DNA of 64,000 nt, from the NCBI GenBank assembly GCA_026874595.1, contig CM049314.1, positions 57,212,300 through 57,276,299 of the forward strand, written 5' to 3'. Below, in pieces: positions 48,236 to 60,717 of the stretch. Positions within the stretch are counted from its first letter, which is position 1, and each line of letters opens with the position of its first letter. The position numbers and the translations under genes were made by a program. This DNA is from Sipunculus nudus. Lineage: Eukaryota; Annelida; Sipuncula; Golfingiida; Sipunculidae. The notes under the pieces were generated by a model. That model ran no database searches. It saw only the letters and a program-made list of their open reading frames with translations, and was not told the DNA's origin.

Positions 48236-50093
48236 TACCGTCTAGAATTTGGCTCTCAGACTTAATAAGCATAATTTATCAAGATTTTATGATTATTAGG
48301 TTATATACATGACAGAATTTATCATTTCCTTTTTATACATCAGATCAATAATATAGTTCACTTGAATCAGCCTTTTGGTTTATTTGGATTTATTTGTTTT
48401 GAGAGCACTAGGTTTCTAACTTAAGCCATTGCTTTAGATAAAGAATATACTGTCGCGATCCCATTAGGAAATCAAACTCCATACAAAGCTGTTTAAAATT
48501 CTTTTTCACAGTAACCTCCATGGAGATATACCTTTCCAATTAAAATTTCTGAGAATTCTGTCAGGAATAAGTGTTATATTGCCCACAGTTATATAGTTGT
48601 AGCTAACTTTTTTGTTGTGATTATTCTCAGCAAAAAGTAAGTAGGTGATTATCCTGGCTGATAAACAAGCAGTCCCATCATTAGCTAGCAGACATACATT
48701 TTTTAAGTATGAAAAAATTGTCAGATATGGGGATGCAAACCCTGCATGGAAGATGGTCTTTAAGTTGGTGCCTTGGAATGTTAATTAATCCTGTGTTATT
48801 CCTGGAAACTCTTTCATTGGAAAAATTTTGAAAAACACCCGTAGACATTGTGTTATTGCTGACAAAAAGTTTTTACAAACACAACGAACAACAACCTCGG
48901 CCTCCCATGCTCAACGTTGAATTACTGACACCTTGCAGGGAAATGGCTTGTAGAACGATGTCATTGTCCTCTGTGTTGTCATAACTCACACTCCAAAGAT
49001 GGCTGTATGGTCACATGCTACGTCCTTGTGTAAACAAACATGCCATAAAAACCCATAAAGTGCTCACTCATCCCTGGGTTAACAACGCTTAGATTAACAA
49101 CTAAAATTAATCACTAGGAGATATTCACATAACCAGCCTATATGGTAATTTCAATAACATCCACGATACTGTTCTTCAGATATCTTATGGACACACACAC
49201 ACACACATAGAAATGAGGGAATACATAGACCCTTGCTTTGTGCGGGTTGACGATGAAAGCAAAAGCTGGACTAATCTATTCAAAGAGAATGCCACATAAA
49301 TCTAAGATGAGAATGCAGCAAAAAATACCGTTCACTGCTCTAACATTTATGTTTTATTTATTTATTTTTCTGGTGAGGCAATGGCAGTCATAAATATCTT
49401 TAATTGGCTTAAATGTTTTATATACAATATACAGTTTCAATATATCTCATAAAGTCTCTTGATTTATGTCCTACTTTATAGGAGCACGGCCACATGAAAT
49501 AATGCTGTATGAGGGATTTGCAGGGGATACAAATTCTAGCTTTCTATATTTACTTTTTTATTAAAGTTATGGGGTGTTGTAAGGTCTTAGGCCATAGCAA
49601 ATTTGAAAAATTTGTTTCTTGGTGCATGGGGATCGATTTTTCGACAAAAAATGGTATCTCTCCTGTTAGTGGGAAGTGATTTGTTGACAGGAGACGAACA
49701 AATGGTAAAAGGTATAGAAATTCAATAAAAGGTCCTGCCTTTCAGAAGGAAGTGAGGAAAGGTCATAAAAATGTCTGTACAATTTATAACATGATTGTAT
49801 TATCTCATGTTTCTGTTAGTAAAAGAAATAAAGGTCACCCAGTAAAATGCTACAAGAATTACTGTTTATTGCAGTGATGGAAAATCATGCATACCACCAT
49901 TGGACATTGTGTACATAGTAGAATTTACAGTCATAGAAATGTCAGAAGATCCAGTAATGGCCTACAGGGTTTCATGCTTTTATCAGCCAGGTCAAATGGT
50001 CTTTGTGTTTCCACTCTAGCTTGTCTGTTTGTCATTCCACAAGAAGGTTCAAGAAGTTATTGTTAAATATAAGTATATTGTGGACATGTTATT
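48236..50093. other. Intron 5: unannotated stretch
   Basis: AT-rich unique-looking sequence with a short (AC)n run at 49193-49206. No gene or repeat terminus is recognised. Confidence 0.45.
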
Positions 50094-50375
50094 TTTAGCT
50101 CAGCTGACAATAAGTTATCTGAGCTTTAGCTGGACGTCTGTTATCAGAGCATGTTTTGAAACGTTAGACCTTAAAACCCAGTGTTCGGCCATTTACCAGT
50201 AGATATCCCCTTGTTCTCCTGCGAAACCTGAAACTGGGTCACTGTGACCGTACTTCCAAGATATTAAGGAAACATCTCTGTTATCCAGTAAAACCTGTTG
50301 TTACACTTCAAAACTGCCCACTATGAAAAGCGCTGTTGTTAATCTATTCATATTTGATATAACTATTCACAAATA

Positions 50376-51297
50376 CAGTGAACTCCTGCATTACGACCAC
50401 CCCATTAACACGACCACCCTGCTAACATGACCACTTTTCTTGGTCCAAGAATTATCTAATATAAATTATCATATAAAAAACTTCGGTAACACGACCATCC
50501 CGCTATTGCGACCAATGACCACCTTTTTTGGTCCTGACCTTCAGATGAGCCCCTGTATCACAACCACTGATCCGTGGTGACCGCGGCCCGTTGAGCAGGT
50601 GACATGCTCATACTCAGCTAGGTCTTAGATAATAGCCAGTGATTAATTAGCCAGGCACCTGGGAGAGCCTGCTTTTCTCTGCCCAGCCATAGTTAGGCTT
50701 GTTTATTATGCTGCCCAACCTGTTAGCCAAACTATACGCATCAATAGATATTGGAATCCATGGTCTGTTACATTGTTTGTTGAGTACGGCTGTCATATAT
50801 TAGCATTTAACATACTGATCAAAAAGGAGTTTGGCAAACATAACTAACACCACACGCATACATTCAGGTGAGTAAAGTAAAACTGACAAATCACATTTCA
50901 ATGATCAAGCAGGAAACATATAAATAACACTTAGAATTCGATGTGTTTATTCTGTTCTCACTACATGTTCGACATCAGACCATCTTCGTGTTAAGATAAA
51001 TGCTGTGAGAATGACTTCAACGCCAACTCGTAAAAAAACCTTAAGAGCTCAGCCTCATGGAGAAGATAGAACTCATCAAGAGACCCGAGACTCAGCCCGG
51101 TACAAGTCAAAGAAAACCAGCCACTCAGTTTGGGATTTTAAACAGGAACAACAACTAAACATTTACTTGAAATACCCATATTATCACCTGCGTTAATATT
51201 GGCAGACAAATGTACAAGCATCTCGCTAACACGACCACCCCGCCAACACGACCACTTTGCCTGGTCCCGCAGGTGGTCGCGCCAGCAGGTTTTACTG
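50376..51297 (+). mobile_element. Pogo/Tigger-like DNA transposon, 922 bp, nested in copy D
   Basis: It starts CAGTGAACTCCTGC and ends GCAGGTTTTACTG, which are imperfect terminal inverted repeats, and is flanked by TA on both sides (50374-50375 and 51298-51299), the usual target duplication of Tc1/mariner-pogo elements. Inner sub-terminal repeats alternate AACACGACCACC motifs at both ends. Removing it reconnects the host repeat, as judged from the uninterrupted copies. The interior retains a piece of a transposase DNA-binding domain. Confidence 0.85.
51011..51157 (+). pseudogene. Remnant of a pogo/Tigger transposase N-terminal helix-turn-helix
   Basis: Frame 51011-51043 begins MTSTPTRKKTL. 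After a frame change, 51054-51157 reads LMEKIELIKRPETQPGTS then QRKPATQFGILNRNNN and a stop. The pattern L-x-EK-x-x-(V/I)IK-R-E...SQRK(x)A..FGI is the CENP-B/pogo-type (psq) helix-turn-helix that binds the ends of Tigger-like elements. The frameshift and early stop, and the absence of any DDE catalytic domain in the 922-bp element, make this a dead remnant. Family recognition is by eye. Confidence 0.7.
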
Positions 51298-52690
51298 TAT
51301 ATCCTATAGACATGCCAGACATTGGGCAAAATTGTACAAGTCTTTGAAGTTTTGGCCCAAACATAATGCACTTTGTAAAAAATCAGGAAATATATTAACT
51401 CACTATACATGATAATTTGTTTAGCTAGAGAGCTTATTTCAAGCATATATCTATATTCCACTTAGTATTAAAGGAATACCAGAAATTAGATCAAAATTTT
51501 GTAAATTTTTTAAGTTATAAGCTTTAACTATGACAGATCTTTTCCTCTATGTACATTCGCTTTTATTTTCACATGATGGACAGATAAGAAATCTGAAATT
51601 TAAAAGGAATTGCAAAGAAAGGGTAGCTTCTATTCAAGTTTTCATACACCTTCTGATACAGCCATTAACCCGGTCTAGTGGTCTGCAGTGAGAGATGCAG
51701 CCCTCAGCTATGTTATGTAACTGCTTCACTCCAGTTATCTCCCTTGACTCAGCTGATGTAGGCTTCCCATATAATTATATTATATTATTCTCCTATATTA
51801 TTCTTCTGAATATAAATTTCAGTATTAAATTATAGTTGATGTAATTAGCATTATAATTTTGTTTCTATCTGATCCAACCAACAATGTGTATACCTGATTT
51901 GAAATCAGAGGAATTTTTTAATCAAATTTATTAAATCTTCCATTAGTTAATATAATACTAAAATCAAGCATGTACTAAAAACTCCAAAGTACAAAATGTT
52001 TTTTAATGATAATTCAAAGAATAATCTTGAAGATATCATGTTGTGGCATTATGTTTAAAAGAAAATTGATTTCAATTAAAACATTTTGTGATTTTAAATA
52101 TATATGTATGCATGTATATATGTATTTGACTTAATGTGAGCCAAACTAAGGATAAATAATGATGCAACTTACAATACTTAATTAACTGATATTTTCATAA
52201 GTTTTTAAAACAAATTTATAAAATTTATAAATTTAAAAATAAATTGAATATGGTAAAAATTATACATGTAAAAATGGATATGCTAAAAAATTCTTATTTC
52301 TTCCTTATTTAATCATTAAATGGTTTCAGGGTACAAGTTTCAGGGTACAAGTTTCATCTGCAGTTACACACTGCAGATGCCTAATTGTCTCATTTAAACT
52401 TGCTTATGAAATAAACTTTATGCTCATTTGAAAATGGAAAATTTTAATTATTTTACAGCATTTTTTTTTCAGTTAATAAATTAAATGTGCATTATTATGC
52501 TTCATCTCATGTCCATGCATTATTCTGGGTCCATAATTTGCTGGGTTTTGTATGTTCACTGTGGTTTTTTTTTTACATGGATATAACATCTAGTCACTAA
52601 GCTCAAATACTAAAGCTTTTACAAATACATGTTTGTGATCATGAGAGGCAGCTTCTTCATCTTTCATGTGGTGCATAAAAATGCACTGTC

Positions 52691-54117
52691 AACACAACCA
52701 CTAGGATTTTATACAAATATTCTCATAATCAATTTCAGCTGTGTAGGTGATCTAGAGGGTTGACGCTGGTATGCAATCTCTGAGTGCTTACTAGTTTAGG
52801 TATAGTCATACCCTGAGAAGTTAAAGCCTGGATGTGTGATGATGATTATGATGAAGTGAAGTTGCCGATCGAGCTGCACTTTAGACTTAAGCAATTTTAA
52901 GGCTACATTTCTGGTGGTAGAACACTGTGAAAGCACCAAGTGAAGCTGTGACTGAGCTGGAAAGCAAGCTAGCCCAGCCATCTGTGCAGGCCCTTTTTGG
53001 TCAATATACACCAGAGCTTATGGCTGTAATTTTAGTCAAAGGGTTATCTGCTGGTTGTGCACCTTGCTGTGCCTGGCTCATATTCCAATAGACTACATGA
53101 TATATGTACACCTGATTTTGCATTGTATGCATGATGTGGCGTGGTATTGTATTTTGGCGCATACTTTGAAGTCATACGTTTAACTGCACTGTATCTATAT
53201 GATGTTTCAGTAAATACCAATACTGAACAGCTTGAATCAATAGCCAATTATTTCCCATTGATTAGTCTCAGAGAATAAAACTAAAAGCAGTCAAGCATAG
53301 TTTGATGACTGCTTCATCTCAAGTTTAATTTCACAAAGTCGTGACTTTATATTTGTGAGGTCAGTGGCAGATAAAAGCAAGCTTGTATAAATTTAGAAAA
53401 TTGCACCTTTTCAGACATTATTCTTATGCTGAGTACAATGCAGTTTAATGCATAAAAACAGTCATTATTTACAGGCACTGATTTTAATTATACAGAAGGT
53501 ATTATGTGTTTATAACTGTTAATTAGTAGCATCTTTACTAGGTTGGTTGGTTTGTCTTTTAGTCTGGTCAGTATCCTGGTTATAAATAATATCTGGTGGT
53601 TTATAATGTTGTAGTATATATGTGGTCTCTGACTGCTTCGGTGTCTAGAATCACAGCATGATTGCTGACTTACTTAACTTATTCATCCTCTTAACACAGG
53701 GTTGCCAACGTTCAGGGAAAACTTATTTTTCTAAGTTCAGGGAAAAGTCTGGAAATTGTAATGGCTTTGTTGATCGCAGTTAGTTATCAGGTTGAAAGAG
53801 TTTGGCATCTCTTATAATACTCTGATAAGTTTTGCAGATTTTATCTTGTTTCCTTTTATTTTTTTTTGTATGAATATCTAAGGTTGATGATGCAGAGTAA
53901 GGATACACAACATATAACACCAATAATTAATAATGGACCAATTCTGTTTCTGAGCAGTAATATAAAAAAAGCAAGATCTGATTTATGAGTCTGCTGTTCC
54001 ATATGTTTTTCCAATGAAGTTTTGTGTTAGGTTTAGTTGGTGTTTGGTAAACTCAAAATTTCTTGATGATAATCCTTGAAACCAACTGAAAGTCAGGGAA
54101 TAGTCAGTGAAGGATTT
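52691..54117. other. Intron 5 spacer
   Basis: No supported feature. Two minus-strand open frames (52796-53011, 53044-53247) lack motifs and splice context. Confidence 0.45.
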
Positions 54118-56561
54118 TTTAGCTCAGCTGACTATAAGTCATCTGAGCTATAGTCGTGGTCCATTGTCCGTCGTCCGTCCGTCTGTCTGTCCGTCCGTCC
54201 GTCCGTCCGTCCGTAGATGTGGCACGTCTTGAAACCGTAAGACCCAGGGATCCAAATTTCGGCATAATGTTAGATGTCCCCAAGATCTCCTACCAAGCCA
54301 AAAACTGGGTCTTTGCAACTTCGTTCCTTTGAGAAATTAAGGAAAAACCTCAATTTTTTATTAAAAACCTATTTTCACACTTCAGGACTGCCTAATATCA
54401 AAACCACTCATCTGTTTTTCCTCATATTTACCATAAATATTCCTTTATATAGTTCCTATGTACAAGCCAGAAAATATGTCTGTATTATTTAATTTAAAAA
54501 AGTTATGGGCCCAAACATAATGCATTTTGTAAAAAATCAGGAAAGATATTTGTCACTTAACACAAAAAATGTTAAAGCTATCGACCTTTTTTCCAGTAAT
54601 ATAACATTAATTAATCAAAATTAAATTGTATACCCAAAATTAGATGAAAATCTTTTAAATTTTCTAAAATATTAATAAAAATAAAAAATTGGTACCTTAA
54701 ATTTCGCCCAACTTTGATCATGGCACGTTTTTTTCCTGTATGTACTGTGGATTTAATTTTCACAGCATGTTTTTGTTAGCATTTCAACTGTTAACACCAA
54801 AAATTTGAAACTAGTTGATAAAAAAATGTAGATTTTAATAAGTTTTCAAGCACCATGTAACATATTGTTTACATCAAGCTAGTGTTATGCAGTTTGCAAG
54901 AGCTCAGCTCCCCAGCTTCAGCTCTTAGTTCCTTAAATTCGGCATACAGTTAGATGTCTCCAAAATCCCCTACCATGCCAAGAATTTGGTCACTAGGACT
55001 TAATACCTTCGAGATATTAATGAAAAACTTCATTTTTCCATTAAAAACCCATTGTTACACTTTAAGACTGCCTAATATCAAAACCACTGATCTGACTTTA
55101 ATCATAAATAATATACATATTTTTCATTCTCTATGCACATGCCAGAATGATGTCAGTATTGCGTAATTGTTTTAAGTTATGGGCCCAAACATAATGCACT
55201 TTGTAAAAAATCAAGAAATATATTTACTCCCTTAACAAGGGCATTGCTGAAGCTAGAGATTTTTTTGTCAGGGATGTAACATTATTTAATCAAGATTCAA
55301 TTGAATACCCAAAATTAGTTCTGAATTTTTCAAATTTTATAAGTTATTAGTATAAATATAAAATTAGTACCTTAAATTTTGCCCAACTGTGACCATGGCA
55401 CGTTTGTGTCCTGTGAGCACTGTTGATATAATTTTCATATCATGCACACATTAGGATTTCAGCTTTTTAGTTTAGAAAGCTGAAAGAAATTGGCCAAAAA
55501 TTGTAGCTTTTATTAATGTTTTTTATGAGACCCTGTCAGACTTTGGCTCTCTCCAGCCCCTCTTGAGTTAAAGAAAAATAGAAAAGGAATTTGTTAGTTT
55601 ATAATAACAGGAAATTAACTTGCAGTTACTGATGATATAAGAATCTTGTATCGATGGGTAGAATGTCACATATTCCAAATAACACCATGCAGTCACCTAT
55701 GGCATTTTTCAGTTCAATTTTAATGATAAAGAAGTAAATCATATTATTCATTACTAATCATTAGGGATCATATGAAGGAAATTAATGATAGACAAAGATG
55801 CAGTTGATAATATTAATCTAGATTCCTACTGTGTCTAGTGTGTACATTGATGTGAAATTAGTCCAAAATGAATTTTTTACAGTTATTTTTTAATATAAAT
55901 AAAAGCCATAAAACCAGGTACTTATGATCATTATTTAAATGTGTGAATTTTGTATATTCTGGATTCTCAACATCATTGGTTGATGAAACTGAATAAATAC
56001 CGACATGGTGCGAATACTTTGTAATTGTATTTAAATACGAATATGATTATGTACTCCATTATAAAATTTCTTGCATAAAGAATAGGAATTCAGGTAAAAA
56101 TGAAAGTATATGAATACTCGTGTAAATACTTTCAAAATGTATTCATGAATGCATTCATGAATATATTCTTTAATATTATTTTAATAATCATATCAGTTAT
56201 ATTTCATTTTAAAAAATCATATGATTCTCTTATTATTTTTTATAAAAATTATATTTGGGACAATATTTGTAATTTTTTTTAATAAATAGTTAAACTCTTA
56301 TATTATATGTTCTGCTTATAAGTTATATGGCCAAGTCAAAATCTGTGTGACAATAGTACTCCATTTGTTAATAAAATAAATGAAATCAATCCTCTTCCCT
56401 GTCTCCAAAGGTACTATCAAAATCATACATAAGCTAAACAACAACAACTCATAATACAGCTTATATTTATTACCACACAAAACCAGCATGTGCCTCATTT
56501 CTAAATAATATTTTTTTATCATATATAACAGCTGAGCGTCGTGACCCATAGGTCCCTTGTT
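54118..56561 (+). mobile_element. Helentron-like element (copy C), full length
   Basis: It is nearly identical to copy A over most of its length: left hairpin, (TCCG)n tract at 54162-54213, tandem internal units from about 54230 and 54940, and right end CAGCTGAGCGTCGTGACC (56529-56546), TAGGTCCCTTGTT. Relative to copy A it lacks about 200 bp corresponding to 34572-34767. The high similarity of A and C suggests recent copying. Confidence 0.8.
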
Positions 56562-57060
56562 TCAGAGTTGGCTGCCCAGCAACCCTGCTCCACCCATTGC
56601 AGCCAATAACCCAAGCCATTGTACCCAGTCTTTATTTGTTGTTTCTGCTTTACTGTCAGCTGCACCATTCCATAATGTCTCTCTTTCTTTTCTATAGAAT
56701 GTCTAGATAACACCTTTATTTAAAAACATGCCTACAGACTCAAACAGAACCTCAGATCAAACACCTAATTGAAGGAAATGTTGACCATTTGTATGAATTC
56801 CTCTGAATGCCTTGAGAGCTGTGAAGTCGTTGGACCCAATGCCTTCACTTTGTAGCTGAGAACCTGAATTATAAGACTGTATCAATCCTTTGATTTTCCA
56901 ACTTTAATCTGGCCAGTGTAACATTCATTCTGAATATAGATTCTTCATATCAGTGTCCTTTAAATGCAGCCACTCTGTTCTTTTAAAACTATTTTTATCT
57001 AGAAAGACTACTCTTTACCTTTTCATATATTTTTTTCAGGTGTCTTTACTCTTAATCCTT
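56562..57060. other. Intron 5 spacer
   Basis: No supported feature. The 64-codon minus-strand frame ending near 56519 crosses the right end of copy C and is not a gene. Confidence 0.4.
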
Positions 57061-57590
57061 TTTAGCTCAACTGGTTGTCCTCAGGATGGTGAATTTAGTC
57101 AGTATACACATACCTGCAGATATTATACCTAAGGCATTTTTGGAAGCATCACAAAGTCCAATTGTATGAACATTGCTTGTTTGGGATTACTTACTATACA
57201 CCTGCTGTAGACAGGACGTATTATGGTATACACATTGGCATCTGCTTCCGTCCATCTTTTAGTATCACCTTTATAACTTAGTAGAGCTATGATGGATTTT
57301 CACAAACTCACCATAACTATAAATTTACCAATAAATAATGTCGCCCTAAAATTGTACTTGGCAAAAGCCATGCCTATTTTAAACTTAGGTCAGGGGTTAA
57401 CAAACTTTGGTGGGCTGTGATGACTAACCAAAAATCTGATGGATTTTCTTGAAACTATTTACCAATAAATTTCTCACCTGAATGAAATTCTCAACAAAAC
57501 CCATGCATATCTAATGAGGTCAGAGGTTACAAGAGATTTGACAGGCATATTATGCATCTTTGCGGTGATCTTGTTCATACTGTTTTCAGG
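57061..57590 (+). repeat. Dispersed repeat (TTTAGCTCAACTGG type)
   Basis: It begins TTTAGCTCAACTGGTTGTCC and includes GATTTTCACAAACTCACCAT and AACCCATGCATATCTAATGA. These blocks recur at 58740-59255. It lies just upstream of the acceptor of exon f. Confidence 0.65.
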
Positions 57591-57678
57591 CACTTTTCCC
57601 TATATTAAGATATATACTTAATTTGTAAAAGCTTTTTATTCATCATATATAAACCAGAGTATTTCCCTCTTCCTGCAG

Positions 57679-57796
57679 GGTGCTGTTTTGGCTGCTGTGT
57701 CCAGTACAAAATGGACGTCGTTTTACAGTGACCCACATCCTGAGAACAACCAAGACATCTTGGGAGATTTCAGCGAAGATGAAGTCACTTCTTCGG
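57679..57796 (+). CDS. CASK: CASK exon f: linker between kinase and L27 domains
   Basis: A 118-nt exon between CCTGCAG and GTGAGT. It encodes GAVLAAVSSTKWTSFYSDPH, then PENNQDILGDFSEDEVTSS, and the first base of a Gly codon. The start GAVLAAVSS is identical to vertebrate CASK right after FNARRKLK and completes the calmodulin-binding/regulatory region. The linker is a few residues longer than the human one (extra acidic/Asn residues) and keeps the DFSED motif. It starts in phase 0 and ends in phase 1. Confidence 0.96.
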
Positions 57797-58177
57797 GTGA
57801 GTAGAAAGAACTAATCAGATTGCTCCATGGTCATTTATTGGTGATTACAACATCTCATCATTTGTTCAATTAATAACAACTGTGCCAAGCAGATATAGTG
57901 AAGTCAAATGGAAATTATATTTAATGAATTTTAAGAAAAGTAATTTTAAGTGATATATATAAGATTTTGGTCCTTTCTTATTATTCCTTACCTTTGTTAA
58001 ATGCCCTCAAGTCATAAGTGTCATAAGATTTTGGTGTTTTCTCATTTTTCCTTCACCTTTGCTAAATGCCCTCAAGTCACAAGTCCATAAGATTTTGGTC
58101 CTTTCTTATATTCCATCACCTTTGCTTAATGACCTCAAGTGGTCAGTATCTGGAGGTTTGTGTCTTCTGTCCCTAAG
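57797..58177. other. Intron 6 with three-fold local repeat
   Basis: This 381-bp intron contains three copies of a ~65-bp unit (ATAAGATTTTGGTCCTTTCT, then CACCTTTGCTAAATG and CCTCAAGT) at about 57959, 58023 and 58086. In vertebrates a short alternative segment exists at this place in CASK; I see no equivalent micro-exon here. Confidence 0.75.
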
Positions 58178-58299
58178 GAGCGGTCAGCCAGATCCTTGAT
58201 TCTTTAGAAGAGATTCAGTGCCTGACAGAGTGTAGTGAGAAAGAGGTGGACTTCCTCCAGAGCGTCTTTGAAGACACTCAGCTACATGCCTTACTAGAT
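58178..58299 (+). CDS. CASK: CASK exon g: start of the first L27 domain
   Basis: A 122-nt exon after CCCTAAG and before GTGAGT. Together with the preceding base it encodes [20 protein letters not shown], then [20 protein letters not shown] and D. This is the N-terminal part of the L27 domain that in CASK pairs with SAP97-type partners and, with the second L27, binds Veli/LIN-7. The human counterpart reads AVSQVLDSLEEIHALTDCS. It ends in phase 0. The next exon (expected LYDKI...) is not found in the remaining 5.7 kb, so the gene continues beyond the window. Confidence 0.96.
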
Positions 58300-58739
58300 G
58301 TGAGTATTCTTTTCTCAATATTGCAGTCTGCAATTTTTGTGATTTTGCAATCACAATATCACATTGGAACATACAGTGATCAAAATTGTAAATTATACTC
58401 AGTAGTTAAGTCAGAAGGGACTCCAGTTGGAAAATTGAATGAATGCTGACTTTGAATTTGATAATCAATTAGAGGATGTGACTGGAATAATTTTGCAAGG
58501 TTATAAATACATTGTATTGATTCAGGACATTCAGTGGGTGAGTGATACTGACAGCTGCTAATCAGGAGAAAACTTACACATACTGTCATACATTTGTTAA
58601 TATCACCAATTAACAATATTAATGCTTATGATGCTCATTTACTGTCCCCACCCCCAAATAAAAATTGTTTTAAGCCCTGGAAACAGGACTTACAATTCTG
58701 TAGGTCAGTTATCTTTGTTGGAGTTGTCCAAGTTTGAGG

Positions 58740-59255
58740 GCGGTTTTGAGTTGGTAACAGTTTTTATATGCCCTTATGTATGGATGTATTATGGTATACC
58801 TACAGTCCATCTGACAGTGCGTTAATTTTAAGAGTCGCAGCAGAAAACTTGCAAGTGGTTTGCTGGATTTTCACAAAACTCACCATAACTAATTACAATA
58901 GATTATCTCACCTGACTTCAAATAAAGGCAAAATCCACACATAGACGCAAGTCTACTTTGATGCAGGAACATAGTGCATTTTGATGAAACTCAACTATAT
59001 AATATCTCACCTAAGTTTGATTCCTGGCAAAATCCATGCATATATATATTATGAGGTCAGAGGTCACCAGACTTGGGAGGCGCTGTGATGACTTTCCAAA
59101 ATCTTATGGATTTTCATGAAATTCATTATTAATATTTACCAATAGGGTTCTCACCTGAATTAAGTTATTGGCAAAACCCACACATATTTAATAAGGTAAC
59201 AGGTCACAAGACATACAAAAGGCATATTATATGCCATTTTCAGTGCTCTTGTTAT
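58740..59255 (+). repeat. Dispersed repeat, second copy of the 57061 type
   Basis: It shares GATTTTCACAAAACTCACCA, GAGGTCAGAGGTCACCAGAC, GATTTTCATGAAATTCATTA and AGGCATATTATATGCC with 57200-57590, with internal tandem similarity. No coding content. Confidence 0.65.
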
Positions 59256-59301
59256 AAGCTGCCTTTCGACTGGCTTTCAGTGCAGCAGCATTTGTACAAT
59301 A

Positions 59302-59478
59302 CAGTGAAACCTGTCATATGAGACCACTCATGGGACTGGCCAAAAGTTTCTTGAATAACAGGTGGTGTTATTTGACAGGTCAGTTATAGCAAAAGTGAAT
59401 GCTTTAAGTTCACCAGAGGGTGGTCTTTATAGACAGATGGTCTTATAAGACAGGTGGTCTTTCAGGCAGGTTCCACTG
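59302..59478. mobile_element. 177-bp pogo-like MITE
   Basis: The left end CAGTGAAACCTG and right end CAGGTTCCACTG form inverted repeats with one mismatch. TA flanks both ends. Internal GGTCTTATAAGACAGGTGGTCT repeats are typical of short pogo/Tigger-derived MITEs. The end sequence resembles that of the 922-bp element at 50376. Confidence 0.88.
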
Positions 59479-59499
59479 TATACACTGTGTCAGAGCGCT

Positions 59500-60715
59500 G
59501 TACTGTATGAGACAAACTGAAACAGTCATCACGAGGGACATGAACTGTTTCAGTTTTGTCACTGATGTTATGGCAGCAAATGGGTTGATGGATCGCAAAT
59601 AACATAATAATGAAATGAGTGATCTTCTGGGTGTGAAGGTGATGACAAGCCTCATTATCAATTTAATCATCTGTCTTAATAAATCACTCGCTCATCATAA
59701 TATCATCACCCGGGAAGTGTGAATAAAACCATCAGCTGCTGAGGGTGCTGAAGTTCCCAGGAGCGGCACATTACGAGCCCAGGCTTAATTAAACAAATCA
59801 ATCAGATACTCAAGCTTGCTTAATCCTTCCTCAAAGACCAGTAATTAAAGACAGCTGCTGATAGGTCATAAATTATTATAAGTTGCGGTGGCAACCGTAA
59901 CATTACAGTTTTTCTCTGAAGATCTATAATCTTTTCGCCATGTGGATTCAATCAGGTTTCAGGGGGAAAAGGTTTTGTAGAGCTTTGTTAAAAATACTAA
60001 GCCAAAACTGAGATTTCATTGGGATTTTTCTTATCATTAATCAGTCTGGTATTTACGTTGTAGATCGTTGTTGTCAATTGGTGTTGGTCATTAATTTTTG
60101 ATGATTAAGTCATTATGCTGCAAGGAAGTCTATATCCAGAAACAATAGCATCGTTAAGAGGCCTGATTGGTCACAGTTATGAGCTAGCCTGTGGCCATAG
60201 CATTTTCTTTCAAATTAATGAAATTCTTGTGGTTTAATTTTCTTACCTTTTCAAGGAAGAAATAAATATAAAGTCTTAATCCTTGCAATTATCCCTGTTG
60301 TAGCTATGTAATAAGTAGCTCCTGGAGCTCCATCATCAAAATATATAATAGCAGATTATTTATAATTCAAGTGATCATGGATGCATTAAATATACATTAC
60401 TTTCACAAAATTTCAAGAATAAACTGTAAAATGGCATTAAGAAAAGTCTAGAACATACAGACAATAACCAGTTGATTTATTTATAAAAAAATATGAGAGA
60501 TATTTAAGGGGAAAATTACTATTAAAATTGAAATAGAATTTTTTAAAATTAAACTTTATATCTTTTAAATAATTTACTCCAAAGCATTACCAGACAATAC
60601 AGAGTGTTCAGAATCATTATTCATAAGTGTCAAACATGCATGGTAATCAGACAGTCTGCCTCTATAGGGTTATTGTGGAACATGATTAAAACTTTAAAAT
60701 ATTATTTTAATTGGT
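59500..60715. other. Intron 7: non-repetitive stretch
   Basis: 59560-59960 is repeat-free and dense in homeodomain-like TAAT/ATCA motifs (TTAATTAA at 59785-59792, TAATTAAAGACAGCTGCTGA at 59842-59861). No exon is found. Confidence 0.4.
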
Positions 60716-60717
60716 TA

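Larger units (their letters stand above)
50094..52690 (+). mobile_element. Helentron-like element (copy D), diverged, no clear right end
   Basis: The left end TTTAGCTCAGCTGACAATAAG with the GTTATCTGAGCT partner is present, but the tetranucleotide tract is lost. One internal unit is visible (GTAGATATCCCCTTGTTCTCC, then AAACTGGGTCACTG). It is split by a nested transposon at 50376-51297 and resumes with ATCCTATAGACATGCCAGA. Further right, 52315-52690 matches 19085-19400. I cannot find the CAGCTGAGCGCC terminus. Confidence 0.65.

Noticed and set aside
51138-51461. 107-codon minus-strand frame
   Set aside because: It crosses the right TIR of the nested pogo-like element into the host repeat.
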